Positions 16,465 to 25,132 of a stretch of DNA of 64,000 bases are shown here, piece after piece. The stretch's first letter is position 1; each line of letters starts with the position of its first letter. Origin of the DNA: Eggerthella sinensis (GTDB lineage Bacteria; Actinomycetota; Coriobacteriia; Coriobacteriales; Eggerthellaceae); contig NZ_PPTT01000001.1 in NCBI RefSeq assembly GCF_003339815.1, positions 62,001 to 126,000 on the forward strand. Reading direction: 5' to 3'. The notes under the pieces are model-generated. The model searched no databases. It was not told the origin of the DNA and saw nothing but the letters and a program-made list of their open reading frames with translations. A program made the translations under genes and the position numbers.

Positions 16465-17160
16465 CTACCGATAGAACCGCGGCTGCACGACATTCAGATC
16501 GCGCACCTGTCGAATGCCCTCCAAGCTGGAATTCGCCAGGAGCGCCAGCCCCACGTAGAAGGGGTACTCCGCGGCCTCTTCCAATGCGCTCAGCAGGTGC
16601 GACGACCACGGCAGCAGGTGCAGCCGCAGGAACTCGTCGAGGTCGCCGGGCTGCGTGCGCGCGAGGTAGGCCATGAGTCCCAGCATGAGGCCGATGTGAT
16701 CTTCGGGCGTGCGCTCGTCGCTCGCACGCTGCACGCCATGGGCGCGCATCCACGCGCGCAGCTCGAGCGTGGTGGCGCCGAACACGACGCACTCGCGGTC
16801 GGTGTACACCGAGCCCCACGGCGGCGCGGGCTTGGGCGCGGGCCCGATGAACAGGCGGCGGTACTCCCACACGAGGTCGTCGTCACGGCCTTTGGCCAGC
16901 CCGTCCACCATGAGGGCAAACGCCCGCTGCGCCTCCTCGGCGTCGGCAAAAGGCCAAGCGCTGGCAGCTTCCTGCGCGTCGAGCGCAGCCACCGCGTCGA
17001 ACGAGGCATCGGCCGTGCCCGTCCGCGGGTCTTGCAGGAAAAACGGAGCGAGCGTCTCGCCCACGAAGGCGATGGCCTCCAGCTCCGCCGCAGACTGCTC
17101 GTTTGCGTCCGCGTCATTCGTCGTTTCTCTCGTATCCCTCATGCCCCTCACACCCCTCAT
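16465..17160 (-). CDS. TorD/DmsD-family Tat-proofreading chaperone
   Basis: 231 residues. The family signature is seen as EYRRLFIGPAPKPAPPWGSVY followed by PEDHIGLMLGLMAYL, equivalent to the Y--LF-GP-----P-ES and E-DH---EL motifs. These chaperones bind the Tat signal of the Mo enzyme and help cofactor loading before export. The ATG overlaps the stop of the second FeS gene (ATGA), which fixes the start. Placement within the Dms operon points to the DmsA protein as client. Confidence 0.9.
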   Translation of the reverse strand: MRGVRGMRDTRETTNDADANEQSAAELEAIAFVGETLAPFFLQDPRTGTADASFDAVAALDAQEAASAWPFADAEEAQRAFALMVDGLAKGRDDDLVWEYRRLFIGPAPKPAPPWGSVYTDRECVVFGATTLELRAWMRAHGVQRASDERTPEDHIGLMLGLMAYLARTQPGDLDEFLRLHLLPWSSHLLSALEEAAEYPFYVGLALLANSSLEGIRQVRDLNVVQPRFYR

Positions 17161-17786
17161 ACTAGTTCGCGCACATTATGGACGATCCCCTGTTCAAACA
17201 CCCGTTGCCCCTCGCGTTCAAGGCAGGCGGGAAGGCTCAACACCAGGTTGGGAGCCGTTTGCGACGAGTCGGGGAACGGAGGCATATCGACGGTTCGCCC
17301 GTAGGTCGCGCGCAGGTCGTCGATGGGGCCGAAATCGAGCGCGCGCAGCGGGCAGGCCTCCACGCAGATGGGCCGCTCGCCCTGCGATACCCGGTCGAAG
17401 CACCCGTCGCATTTCGCGCTGTGACCCACCGAACGATCCACCTTCGGCGCATGGTACGGGCACGACAGCGCGCAGTACCCGCAGCCGATGCAGCGGCGTT
17501 CGTCAACGCTGACCAGCCCCAACTCGTTCTTGCCCATGGCGCCGGTGGGGCACACCTCCATGCAGGCGGGATTCGAGCAGTGGTTGCATGCAGAGGACAC
17601 GTAGTACGCGAAGCAATCCTGCGTCCAGCACCCGTTTGCGCTCTGGGACCAGTCGCCGCCCGCGACTTCGTACACCTGGCGAAACGACACCGACGCGTCC
17701 AGGTTCTTGTAGTCTTTGCACGCAAGCATGCACGTCTTGCATCCCGTGCACCGCTTGGCGTTGAAATAGAAACCGTACTGCTCCAC
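17157..17786 (-). CDS. DmsB-like FeS subunit, second paralogue
   Basis: 209 residues with four [4Fe-4S] cysteine groups: CTGCKTCMLAC, CNHCSNPACMEVC, CIGCGYCALSC and CDGCFDRV followed by CVEACPLRALDFG. It is closely related to the upstream dmsB throughout but differs in its C-terminal tail. A single DMSO reductase needs only one such subunit, so the second may serve another catalytic subunit, or swap under different conditions. A strong intercistronic hairpin separates the two paralogues. Confidence 0.88.
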   Translation of the reverse strand: MEQYGFYFNAKRCTGCKTCMLACKDYKNLDASVSFRQVYEVAGGDWSQSANGCWTQDCFAYYVSSACNHCSNPACMEVCPTGAMGKNELGLVSVDERRCIGCGYCALSCPYHAPKVDRSVGHSAKCDGCFDRVSQGERPICVEACPLRALDFGPIDDLRATYGRTVDMPPFPDSSQTAPNLVLSLPACLEREGQRVFEQGIVHNVRELV

Positions 17787-17851
17787 GCGTCCTCCCCCGA
17801 TCGCCGGTCGAGCCTCGAGCCGGCACGTCGCTCGTCCCCTCGCGACAAACC

Positions 17852-17883
17852 GGGTGCCGCGCCGCGTCCGCAGCGCGACACCC
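17852..17883. other. Intercistronic hairpin between the two dmsB paralogues
   Basis: A 14-bp stem GGGTGCCGCGCCGC / GCAGCGCGACACCC with two mismatches (wobble pairs in RNA) and a 4-base loop lies in the 120-base gap between the paralogues. No U-run follows on the minus strand. It may terminate partially or protect the upstream part of the message. Confidence 0.5.
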
Positions 17884-17906
17884 TTCTCAGAACTGCTCAG
17901 AAGATT

Positions 17907-18527
17907 TTACGCGATTTCGCGCTCGTTGAGCACCGATCCCGTGGTATCTCCAGCCGGTTTCGCGTTCACCGGCTCGGTGATGACGATATTCGGATGCGTC
18001 TCTTCCTCGCTCGGCAGCGGCGCGATCGCAGCCACCTCGCCGTACTTCGAGCGCAGCTCGTCGATGTCGCCGAAGTCGAGCGCGCGCAGCGGGCAGGCCT
18101 CCACGCAGATGGGCTGCTTGCCCTCGGCCACACGGTCGGCGCACATATCGCACTTCACGCTCTTCTTCTTTTCCTCGTCCACCTTCGGGGCGCTGTAGGG
18201 GCACGTGATGGCGCACGTACCGCACCCGATGCACTTCTCCGGATCCGACGTCACGATGCCGGTGTCGGGGTCCTTCGAGATAGCCGCCTGCGGGCACTTG
18301 GCCATGCAAACCGGGCTGTCGCAATGGTTGCACGCAACGGAAACGTAATAGGTGAACGCATCGTTGCTCCACAGGCCGTCGGCCTGCTCCCACGAGCCGC
18401 CGCCGTATTCGTACACGTTGCGAAACGCGATCTCGGTGGAAAGATCTTTATTGTCCTTGCAGGCCAGCACGCAGGTCTTGCATCCCGTGCAGCGCTTGCC
18501 GTCAAAATGGAACCCATACTGAGTCAT
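17907..18527 (-). CDS. dmsB: DMSO reductase FeS subunit DmsB
   Basis: 206 residues. Four [4Fe-4S] groups: CTGCKTCVLAC, CNHCDSPVCMAKC, CIGCGTCAITC, and CDMCADRV followed by CVEACPLRALDFG, the classic DmsB order. It passes electrons from the membrane subunit to DmsA and is carried across the membrane with it. It starts 12 bases after the dmsA stop, in the expected position. Confidence 0.92.
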   Translation of the reverse strand: MTQYGFHFDGKRCTGCKTCVLACKDNKDLSTEIAFRNVYEYGGGSWEQADGLWSNDAFTYYVSVACNHCDSPVCMAKCPQAAISKDPDTGIVTSDPEKCIGCGTCAITCPYSAPKVDEEKKKSVKCDMCADRVAEGKQPICVEACPLRALDFGDIDELRSKYGEVAAIAPLPSEEETHPNIVITEPVNAKPAGDTTGSVLNEREIA

Positions 18528-18539
18528 GGTCTACCCCCT

Positions 18540-20963
18540 CTACGCCTTCTTGACTTCAACGAGATTCGTGTGCTGCGGGTTCGCCTTCGCAAGCGGCGAG
18601 GGGCGCTGGGACGTCAGCGTGTTGATGCAGCCGCCCTTGTCCACCTTGTCGCCGGTCATGCTCGCATCGTGCCATGCGCCCTGCCCCATCGAGACCACGC
18701 CCGGCATGATACGCGGCGTGACCTTCGCCACGATTTCCACGGTGCCGCGGTCGTTGAACACCTGCACCGTGTCGCCGTCCTTGATGTTGCGCTCGGCGGC
18801 GTCGAGGGTGTTGATCCACAGCTCCTGGGGGTTCGCCTGCTTCAGCACGTCGATGCAGCCGTACGAGGAGTGAGCGCGCGCCTTGTAGTGGTAGCCCGGC
18901 ATTTGCAGCGGGTACGTCTCGCGCAGCGGGTCGTCCCAGCCCTCGACGCCCGGCGCGTACACGGGCAGCGGGTCGATGATGTCGCCTTCGGAAAGCTCCC
19001 AGGTCGCCGCGATTTCCGCAAGCTGCTCGGAGTAGATCTCGATTTTGCCGGACGGCGTCTTGAGCGGATTGGCCGCCGGATCGTCGCGGAAGTCCTTGAG
19101 CGCCACATGATGGCCGTCGGGGTCCTTGCGTCGGTAGACGCCCATCTCCTTCAGTTCGTCGTATGTGGGCAGGTCGGCGTCTTCCTTGCGCGCCTCCTCG
19201 TAGCAGAACGCGCGCCACGCCTCTTCGTCGCGCCCTTCGGTGAACTCCTCTTCCTTGCCCATGCGCTTCGCAATTTCACGCAAGTCGGCGTAGAGGGTAC
19301 GGCGCTCGAACTTCGGCGAGGTCACGGCGTCGCCCATGATGATGAAGCCCATGTTGCCGGCGTAGTCGTTCGACACGAAGTTCGGCTGCTCGACGGGCAT
19401 GAGGTCGGGAAGCAGCACGTCGGCGTACTTCGCGGAGTCGGTCATGAACGTCTCCCACACCACGATGAACTCGCATTTCGTTTCGTCTTGCAGGATCTCG
19501 TGCGTGCGGTTGATGTCGCTGTGCTGGTTCGTGATGGTGTTGCCCGCGTAGTTGAAGATCATCTTGATGGGCACGTCGAGCTTGTCCTTGCCGCGCACGC
19601 CATGGGCGAGCTTCGTCAGCTCGGTGCCGTGATCGATGGCGTCGGTCCACATGAACGTGGCGATCTTCGTTTCCACCGAGCTCTTGCCCGTGGGCACCTC
19701 GAACGACGAGAAGTAGAAGCCGTCGAGGTCGGAGCCCGTGTTGCCGCCGTTGATGCCCACGTTGCCCGTGAGCACCGGCAGCATGCAGATGGCGCGGGCG
19801 GTCTGCTCGCCGTTGGACTGGCGCTGCGGGCCCTTGCCCTGGTAGATAGCGCAGGGCTTCGCTTCACCGATCTCGCGTGCGAGCTGGGTGATGACGTCGC
19901 GCGACACGCCGGTGATTCCCTCGGCCCACTCCGGCGTTTTCTCCACGCCGTCGGCACCTTCGCCCATGATGTAGGCTTTGTAGGAGGCGTTCTTGCCCTT
20001 GGCCGACTCGGGCATGGTGTCCTCGTCGTAGCCGATGCAGTACGTGTTGAGGAAGTCGTGGTCGACGAGGTCCTCCTCGATGAGCACGTGCGCGATGGCG
20101 TCGACGAGCGCGGCGTCGGTGCCGGGACGCAGCGGAATCCACTGGTCGGCGCGCGATGCCACCGTGTCGCTGTAGCGCGGGTCGATGACGATGACCTTCG
20201 CGCCGCCCTGCTCGAGCGCCTGCTCAAGATGGTAGGTGGGGCCCGCGCCGCCGGCCTTCGTCTCGCAGGAGTTCTCGCCGAACATCACGACCAGCTTCGC
20301 ATTCACGATGTCGGAGTTGGAGTTGGCCGCGCGCGTGCCGTACAGGTACGGCAGCGCTGCGGAAATCTGCGCCGAGCTGTAGCTGCCGTAGCGGCCCAAG
20401 CAGCCGCCGTTCAGGTTGATGAAGCGCGACAGGAACGAGCCGATGTTGCTGGCGTTCACGCCCGACGCGTAGTGGTTCCAAATGGCCTCGGGGCCGTACT
20501 CGTCGAGGATGCGCTGATAGTTCTCGGCGATGAGGTCGTACGCCTCGTCCCACGAGATTTGCTCGAACTTTCCCTCGCCGCGCTTGCCCGTGCGCTTCAT
20601 GGGGTAGCTCAGGCGGTCGGGGTGGTTGATCCAACGGCGGATGGAGCGGCCGCGCAGGCAGGCGCGAATCTGGTGGTTGCCGTACGTATCGTCGCCGGTG
20701 TTATCGCTCTCCACCCAGGCGACTTCGTCGTCCTGTACGTGCAGGCGCAGCGCGCACCGACCCTCGCAGTTCACCGAGCAGTGGCCCCACACCACCTTCT
20801 CGTCCACGGGCGCGGTGGCGGCGTTGCCGCTTCCCGCATCCTCGGATTTCGGGGTGCAGGCGAACAGCGCACCGCTTCCCAGGGTGGCGGCACCGAGCCC
20901 GGCGAGCGCCGAACCCTTCACGAACGTGCGGCGAGAAACGGCATGCTCTTTCGTTTTCGTCAT
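18540..20963 (-). CDS. dmsA: DMSO reductase-family catalytic subunit DmsA (Tat-exported)
   Basis: 807 residues. The Tat signal is SRRTFVKGSALAGLGAATLG at residues 10-29, followed by a lipobox-like FAC at 36. The [4Fe-4S] ligands are C62, C66, C70 and C102 with DmsA-type spacing, and the Mo ligand is probably Ser196 in YGSYSSAQI, which aligns with YGDYSTAQI of E. coli DmsA. The start is fixed by CAAGGAGGGATC; a longer frame lacks a ribosome site. The operon order is dmsA, dmsB, a second dmsB, TorD and dmsC. S-oxides or N-oxides are likely substrates, but gut relatives use this fold for many organic acceptors. Confidence 0.92.
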   Translation of the reverse strand: MTKTKEHAVSRRTFVKGSALAGLGAATLGSGALFACTPKSEDAGSGNAATAPVDEKVVWGHCSVNCEGRCALRLHVQDDEVAWVESDNTGDDTYGNHQIRACLRGRSIRRWINHPDRLSYPMKRTGKRGEGKFEQISWDEAYDLIAENYQRILDEYGPEAIWNHYASGVNASNIGSFLSRFINLNGGCLGRYGSYSSAQISAALPYLYGTRAANSNSDIVNAKLVVMFGENSCETKAGGAGPTYHLEQALEQGGAKVIVIDPRYSDTVASRADQWIPLRPGTDAALVDAIAHVLIEEDLVDHDFLNTYCIGYDEDTMPESAKGKNASYKAYIMGEGADGVEKTPEWAEGITGVSRDVITQLAREIGEAKPCAIYQGKGPQRQSNGEQTARAICMLPVLTGNVGINGGNTGSDLDGFYFSSFEVPTGKSSVETKIATFMWTDAIDHGTELTKLAHGVRGKDKLDVPIKMIFNYAGNTITNQHSDINRTHEILQDETKCEFIVVWETFMTDSAKYADVLLPDLMPVEQPNFVSNDYAGNMGFIIMGDAVTSPKFERRTLYADLREIAKRMGKEEEFTEGRDEEAWRAFCYEEARKEDADLPTYDELKEMGVYRRKDPDGHHVALKDFRDDPAANPLKTPSGKIEIYSEQLAEIAATWELSEGDIIDPLPVYAPGVEGWDDPLRETYPLQMPGYHYKARAHSSYGCIDVLKQANPQELWINTLDAAERNIKDGDTVQVFNDRGTVEIVAKVTPRIMPGVVSMGQGAWHDASMTGDKVDKGGCINTLTSQRPSPLAKANPQHTNLVEVKKA

Positions 20964-21049
20964 GATCCCTCCTTGTTCCCTCGTCTGTTCATGCGTTTCG
21001 TATGGACGAAACACCGCGCATTGTAGGCTCCTCGGCGGAATCGCGTGTT

Positions 21050-21086
21050 ACATGAAATATGTACATTTTACGTTTCACCTGATCAA
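21050..21086 (-). promoter_or_regulatory. Candidate dmsA promoter with dyad
   Basis: On the minus strand a -35-like TTGATC (21086-21081) is 17 bases from TACATA (21063-21058). The dyad ACAT-N5-ATGT (21050-21062) covers the -10 position and could be the operator of the divergent LuxR regulator. The -10 match is weak. On the plus strand a TATACT box at 21137-21142 may serve the LuxR gene. Confidence 0.35.
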
Positions 21087-21193
21087 ACGATTACTATGCG
21101 TTTGCATCATCATTCCCCGCGCCCTCTTCCTGCCGTTATACTGGGCACGGGGAATTTTACCGGTCGAGGGCTATTTTCCAGGGGAGGATCATA

Positions 21194-22753
21194 GTGAACG
21201 CCGCGAACATACTGCGCGCCTTCAAGCCGAACACCACGCTGTTCGGCTACGCGTCGTTCCTTGCTGTGAACGCCGCGGGCGCTTGGGGCGGCGTATTCCC
21301 CTTCCTGCCGATGAAGCTGCAAGAGCCGCACATGCTGTTCTGGTTTTTCTTCGCCGAATCGCTCGTGTTCGCCGCGTGCTTCTTTCTGAGCGTCGTGGGC
21401 TCGTACCACGTGCCGGGGCCGACGCGGCTGTTCATCGTGCGGCTGTCGGCGGTACCCTATCTGCTGGGATGGTTCTGCTTGATCGGGTCGATGTACCTCG
21501 ACGAATGGACGCTGCCGCTCGTCATTGCGGGAGGCGGGTTCATCGGCGTGGGGTCGGCCGGGTTCTACATGCTGTGGCAGCGGCTGTTCGCAAGCGAAGA
21601 CTCCGACGCGGGCAACCACGACCTCATTCTGGGTACCGCCTATGCCTCGGTGCTCTACTTCGCGCTGCATCTTATCCCCCGTGCCGTCACCGTGTACCTC
21701 ATTCCCCTCGTCATCACGCCGTTCTTCGCGCTTGCCATCTCGCTGAAAAGCCGCGAGATCGACTTCAGCCAGCCCATGTTCGAGGACGTGCCGAAGAAGA
21801 ACAAGGGCGTGTACCGCCAAGCCATTTCCAACCTCGCCCGTCCGGCGCTGTGCGTCGGGTCGCTCGGGCTGTGCGCGGGGCTCATGCGCGCCCTGGCCAT
21901 CGACGACCCGTCCATGGGCTCGCTGGTGAACGCGTTGTCCATGGGCGCCTCGCTGGTAACAGCTGTCGCGTTTCTGGTGCTGTGGCAGTTCAAAAGCGTG
22001 CGGCTGAACGTGGTCTCGCTCTTCCGTATCGTATTCCCCGTCATCATCACGGGGTTCGTGCTGTTGCCGTTTCTGGGCGACGGATACGCACGCTGGCTGG
22101 CAGCCATCCTGTACGCCGCGTACAGCGTCACCATCATGCTCATGATGATCCAATGCGCGCAGTCTTCGCGTGACCACGGCACGAACCCGGTGTTCGTCTA
22201 CGGGTTCTTCGGCGGCGTGGTGTACGCGTTGCACGACGCGGGTTTCATCGGCGGCACGTTGGCCGCGCAGGTGTCGATCCCCGGCCTCTCCTCTCACGCA
22301 GTGGTCGCCCTCGGGGCAGGGTACCTGCTGGGGTTCATGTACTTCTTCGGGCAGGGCGGCTTCCGCACCGCCATGAGCACGGTATCCCCCACCGTGCCGG
22401 ACGTCGAGCTGGTGTCGCGCACGCAGCAGCGTACGACGCGTCCCGTGCGAACGAGCACGAAGAAGATCGCGAGCAAGGGCGCATCGTCCGATACCGAGCC
22501 CGTCTATCAAGACCGCATCTCCAAGCAAGTGGCGCGCATTCGCGACGAGTACCGCCTGAGCGCACGCGAAGCCGAGGTCATGGAGCACATCGTGCGCGGC
22601 AAAACCGTCGTGCGCATCGCCGAGGAGCTCATCATCTCGGAGAACACCGTGCGCATGCACTCGAAGCGCATCTACGCGAAACTCGACGTGCACAAGAAGC
22701 AAGAGCTCATCGACCTCGTAGACTCCTTCGACCCCAAACCCGCGGAGAGCTAA
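21194..22753 (+). CDS. LuxR-type regulator with polytopic membrane N-terminus
   Basis: 519 residues. The first about 400 residues form 10-12 membrane helices in an MFS-like pattern; a linker leads to a C-terminal LuxR helix-turn-helix (about 455-515) with LSAREAEVMEHIVRGKTVVRIAEEL and SENTVRMHSKRIYAKLDVHKKQELIDLV. The GTG start follows GGGGAGG. Proteins of this layout are abundant in Eggerthella and control adjacent reductases; divergence from dmsA suggests that it senses the DmsA substrate or product at the membrane and regulates the dms operon. It converges with the toxin gene with only four bases between stops. Confidence 0.88.
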   Translation: MNAANILRAFKPNTTLFGYASFLAVNAAGAWGGVFPFLPMKLQEPHMLFWFFFAESLVFAACFFLSVVGSYHVPGPTRLFIVRLSAVPYLLGWFCLIGSMYLDEWTLPLVIAGGGFIGVGSAGFYMLWQRLFASEDSDAGNHDLILGTAYASVLYFALHLIPRAVTVYLIPLVITPFFALAISLKSREIDFSQPMFEDVPKKNKGVYRQAISNLARPALCVGSLGLCAGLMRALAIDDPSMGSLVNALSMGASLVTAVAFLVLWQFKSVRLNVVSLFRIVFPVIITGFVLLPFLGDGYARWLAAILYAAYSVTIMLMMIQCAQSSRDHGTNPVFVYGFFGGVVYALHDAGFIGGTLAAQVSIPGLSSHAVVALGAGYLLGFMYFFGQGGFRTAMSTVSPTVPDVELVSRTQQRTTRPVRTSTKKIASKGASSDTEPVYQDRISKQVARIRDEYRLSAREAEVMEHIVRGKTVVRIAEELIISENTVRMHSKRIYAKLDVHKKQELIDLVDSFDPKPAES

Positions 22754-22757
22754 TCAG

Positions 22758-23528
22758 TTAGCTGGCGCCTTGCGCCTCGCTCAGGCGTTTCTCGAGGTAG
22801 GATAGGTGTCCGCGCTCCTCTGGGGTCCAGTCGCCGAAGAGGATGCTCGCGAGCGCCTCATGTGCCGAACCTTTTCCGTCATCGCTGCTGAACAGGCATT
22901 GCTCGCTGCGAGAATACAGGCTGACGCTGTCGAACATGCCGGATTCCTCGAGCGTCGCCAGATTTCCGACGATGCCCTCCACAATCGCGAGGTGATGCGC
23001 GGGGTCGACCGCGCGCGGCTCGGTGCCGGCAAGGCGCATCTGCTCGTACCGCAGCTGGCAGCTCACGAGCGATATCTCAGGTTTGATCGCCATGAGCGCC
23101 AATGAGACGCGATAGCCTCGGCCGCGCAAAAGCTGCGCGGTTTTCAAGGGGACTTCCGACGTGCGCAGCGTCCCCTCGATCACGAGGTTGTAGCCCATAA
23201 TGGACAGAGCGTCGACGACGGCTTCGACCATGCACCCCGCCCATGCAGCGGTACGCGCCGGAGCATCGACGCCGTACTGGGCGCTGATCTGCTCGAAGCG
23301 AGGATGACGAGAACGATACTCGTCACCGTTGACGACTATCGCATTGTCTGCAAGGCGGACTTGAAGCAATCTATGCAGGGTGGTTTTGCCCGCGCCGCTT
23401 TGACCGCCCAGCAAAAACGCTTCAGGATGCTCGACCGGCACGCATAGCGGGTCAACGAGAAGCATGCTTGTGATCGTCTGGAACTCGGTTCGGAATTCGT
23501 CATCCGAGTAGTCTTCGAGATTTCCCAT
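22758..23528 (-). CDS. Zeta-toxin-family kinase (type II toxin)
   Basis: 256 residues. Walker A is FLLGGQSGAGKTTLH (about 50), and NGDEYRSRHPRF carries the Asp and Arg of zeta toxins that bind the UDP-N-acetyl sugar. EGTLRTSEVP follows the same family. Zeta/PezT proteins phosphorylate UDP-GlcNAc-type sugars and block cell-wall synthesis. The start MGNLEDYSDDEF is favoured over the upstream ATG because AAGGCGG lies six bases before it and it begins one base after the antitoxin stop. Its codon usage and lower G+C differ from the neighbours, suggesting transfer. Confidence 0.87.
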   Translation of the reverse strand: MGNLEDYSDDEFRTEFQTITSMLLVDPLCVPVEHPEAFLLGGQSGAGKTTLHRLLQVRLADNAIVVNGDEYRSRHPRFEQISAQYGVDAPARTAAWAGCMVEAVVDALSIMGYNLVIEGTLRTSEVPLKTAQLLRGRGYRVSLALMAIKPEISLVSCQLRYEQMRLAGTEPRAVDPAHHLAIVEGIVGNLATLEESGMFDSVSLYSRSEQCLFSSDDGKGSAHEALASILFGDWTPEERGHLSYLEKRLSEAQGAS

Positions 23529-23529
23529 A

Positions 23530-24099
23530 TCAAGCCGCCTTGGATTCCCGCCTTGCAGCAATGCTCTTCAAGCACTCGACTTGCCCTCTGATTTCGGACA
23601 GTTTGGCATCGTTTGAATTCTCCTTGTACGTAACACGGGGTCGGACAAGCGCGAGCTGCTTGAGCACATCTTCGTAGACGGCTTCGCTGATCTCGTCTCC
23701 TCGATCTTTTGCGGCGGTGAGCAAACGCGACACCTTCCCTGCGAGATGCGCAACCTGTTCGATCAATATCTCTTGCTGCAAAGTGATCTCGTACATCTCG
23801 TTGATATCCATGATGTCCCCTTCCTCGTCGAATGAAACCAGGGCGTACACGATCTTCTCGGTTTTTTCGCGCTGGCCGGCGGAAAGCAGGTCTCCATCGC
23901 GCTTGAGGCAATCCGCCACGAACTCCGGGTTCTCGGCGGCGCGTATGAGGTTCGCGTTCGCCTTGCTGGGCGTCTGCCCGTTCTCGTACCGCACGACGCT
24001 CGCATCCCCAAGCCCCAATAAGCGCGCGAACCCCTGCTGCGTCAGACCGTACTTTTCTCGAATCCGCTTGATATCCTGCGCAGTGAGATCATGTGACAT
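23530..24099 (-). CDS. XRE/MqsA-like helix-turn-helix antitoxin
   Basis: 189 residues. The N-terminal helix-turn-helix (about 6-50) reads IKRIREKYGLTQQGFARLLGLGDASVVRYENGQ, in the style of MqsA/YgiT DNA-binding halves. The rest is helical and probably neutralises the toxin. It is translated just before the zeta toxin and has an operator-like repeat at its promoter, so autoregulation is expected. It is longer than PezA and of a different helix-turn-helix type, so the pair is not a plain epsilon-zeta or PezAT system. Confidence 0.82.
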   Translation of the reverse strand: MSHDLTAQDIKRIREKYGLTQQGFARLLGLGDASVVRYENGQTPSKANANLIRAAENPEFVADCLKRDGDLLSAGQREKTEKIVYALVSFDEEGDIMDINEMYEITLQQEILIEQVAHLAGKVSRLLTAAKDRGDEISEAVYEDVLKQLALVRPRVTYKENSNDAKLSEIRGQVECLKSIAARRESKAA

Positions 24100-24123
24100 A
24101 GTTTCTCCAATCTGCTATCTTTT

Positions 24124-24162
24124 GATTGATTCTACTATATCATACGATTGATTCATGAACAA
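24124..24162 (-). promoter_or_regulatory. Antitoxin promoter flanked by repeated operators
   Basis: On the minus strand -35 TTGTTC (24162-24157), 17-base spacer, -10 TATAGT (24139-24134). The 9-base repeat GAATCAATC occurs twice, 22 bases apart (24154-24146 and 24132-24124), once in the spacer and once just past the -10. Two-turn spacing fits cooperative binding by the helix-turn-helix antitoxin. Confidence 0.65.
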
Positions 24163-24170
24163 GAACGAGC

Positions 24171-24204
24171 AATAAAAAGGGCGCTGCCGTTAAGCAACGC
24201 CCTT
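24171..24204 (-). terminator. Terminator of the 2-oxoacid oxidoreductase operon
   Basis: Minus-strand hairpin AAGGGCGTTGC / GCAGCGCCCTT with one mismatch, followed by TTTTATTG. It lies 33 bases after the beta-subunit stop and ahead of the toxin-antitoxin promoter. Confidence 0.8.
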
Positions 24205-24236
24205 CGCCTCCATCAACGCGCCAACGCGCCCCTCGG

Positions 24237-25130
24237 TCAGGCCCAATCCCGCCGCATGACCTCCCATTTGGCGTCGCGACCGGCTTCGACTTCCGCGATG
24301 TCCCCGTCGGTGAGCGCCTTGAAGCGACCCTGCCTGCGCAGGTAGGCCTCGACGCTGGCGAACTGGCGCGGGTTGCGGTTGAGCTTGAACGTGCCGTTCT
24401 CGAACTCGGCGAGGTACCACAGACCGCAGTCCACGATATCCTTCGAGATGTCCACCGTCTCGTCCACGTCGCAACCCCACCCCGTCGGGCACGGCGCCAT
24501 CACGTGGATGTACTTCGTGCCGCGAATCGTGGCGGCATGCTCCACCTTGCGGATGAAGTCGTTGAGGTAGCCGATGGAGGCAGTGGCGGCATAGGGGATG
24601 CCGTGAGCAGCCACGATTTCGAACATGTTCTTCTTCTGCGTGAGGCAGCCGCGTACGTTCGCGCCCGCGGGCGTCGTGGTGGTCTTGGCACCGAACGGCG
24701 TGAGCGAGCTTTTCTGGATGCCCGTGTTCATGTACGCCTCGTTGTCGTAGCAGATGTACAGCACGTCGTCGTTGCGGTCGATGGCGCCCGACAGCGCCTG
24801 GATGCCGATGTCGGCCGTGCCGCCGTCGCCCGCGAAGCCCACCACGGTGCAGTCTTCGGGCTTCTTGCCCTGGGCGCGCAGGCCGGCCTCGATGCCGGTC
24901 AGCACGCTGGCCGTGGCGGCAAACGGCGTGATCATCGCGTTATTGGCGAAGCTGAGCTGCGGGAAGTTGAACCCGACCGCGCTCATGCACCCCGCCGGAA
25001 GCGCGCACACCGCATTCGGCCCGAGCACCTTGAGCGCCGCGCGCACGGCAAGCGAGCCGCCGCAGCCCGCGCACGCCTTGTGTCCGAAGAAAAACTCGTC
25101 GTCGGCGATGGTTTTGGCGTTGATGGCCAT
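24237..25130 (-). CDS. porB: 2-oxoacid:ferredoxin oxidoreductase beta subunit (TPP-binding)
   Basis: 297 residues. The thiamine pyrophosphate signature is GFAGDGGTADIG followed by the YDNEAYMNTGIQKSS block, typical of pyruvate:ferredoxin oxidoreductase beta chains. The cluster-binding cysteines of the family are seen in HKACAGCGGS near residue 20 and further on. With the alpha and gamma-delta chains it oxidatively decarboxylates a 2-oxoacid to acyl-CoA and reduces ferredoxin in the cytoplasm. It begins two bases after the alpha stop. Pyruvate is likely but the 2-oxoisovalerate version cannot be excluded. Confidence 0.88.
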   Translation of the reverse strand: MAINAKTIADDEFFFGHKACAGCGGSLAVRAALKVLGPNAVCALPAGCMSAVGFNFPQLSFANNAMITPFAATASVLTGIEAGLRAQGKKPEDCTVVGFAGDGGTADIGIQALSGAIDRNDDVLYICYDNEAYMNTGIQKSSLTPFGAKTTTTPAGANVRGCLTQKKNMFEIVAAHGIPYAATASIGYLNDFIRKVEHAATIRGTKYIHVMAPCPTGWGCDVDETVDISKDIVDCGLWYLAEFENGTFKLNRNPRQFASVEAYLRRQGRFKALTDGDIAEVEAGRDAKWEVMRRDWA

Positions 25131-25132
25131 GA

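Noticed and set aside
17178-21026. Plus-strand open frame of about 1,280 codons across the dms operon
   Set aside because: It is antisense to clear dmsA and dmsB genes and its translation resembles no protein; it is a codon-bias artefact.
22746-22765. Small inverted repeat AGCTAA-TCAG-TTAGCT between the LuxR and toxin genes as a terminator
   Set aside because: The stem is only six A+T-containing pairs formed by the two stop regions; too weak to call.
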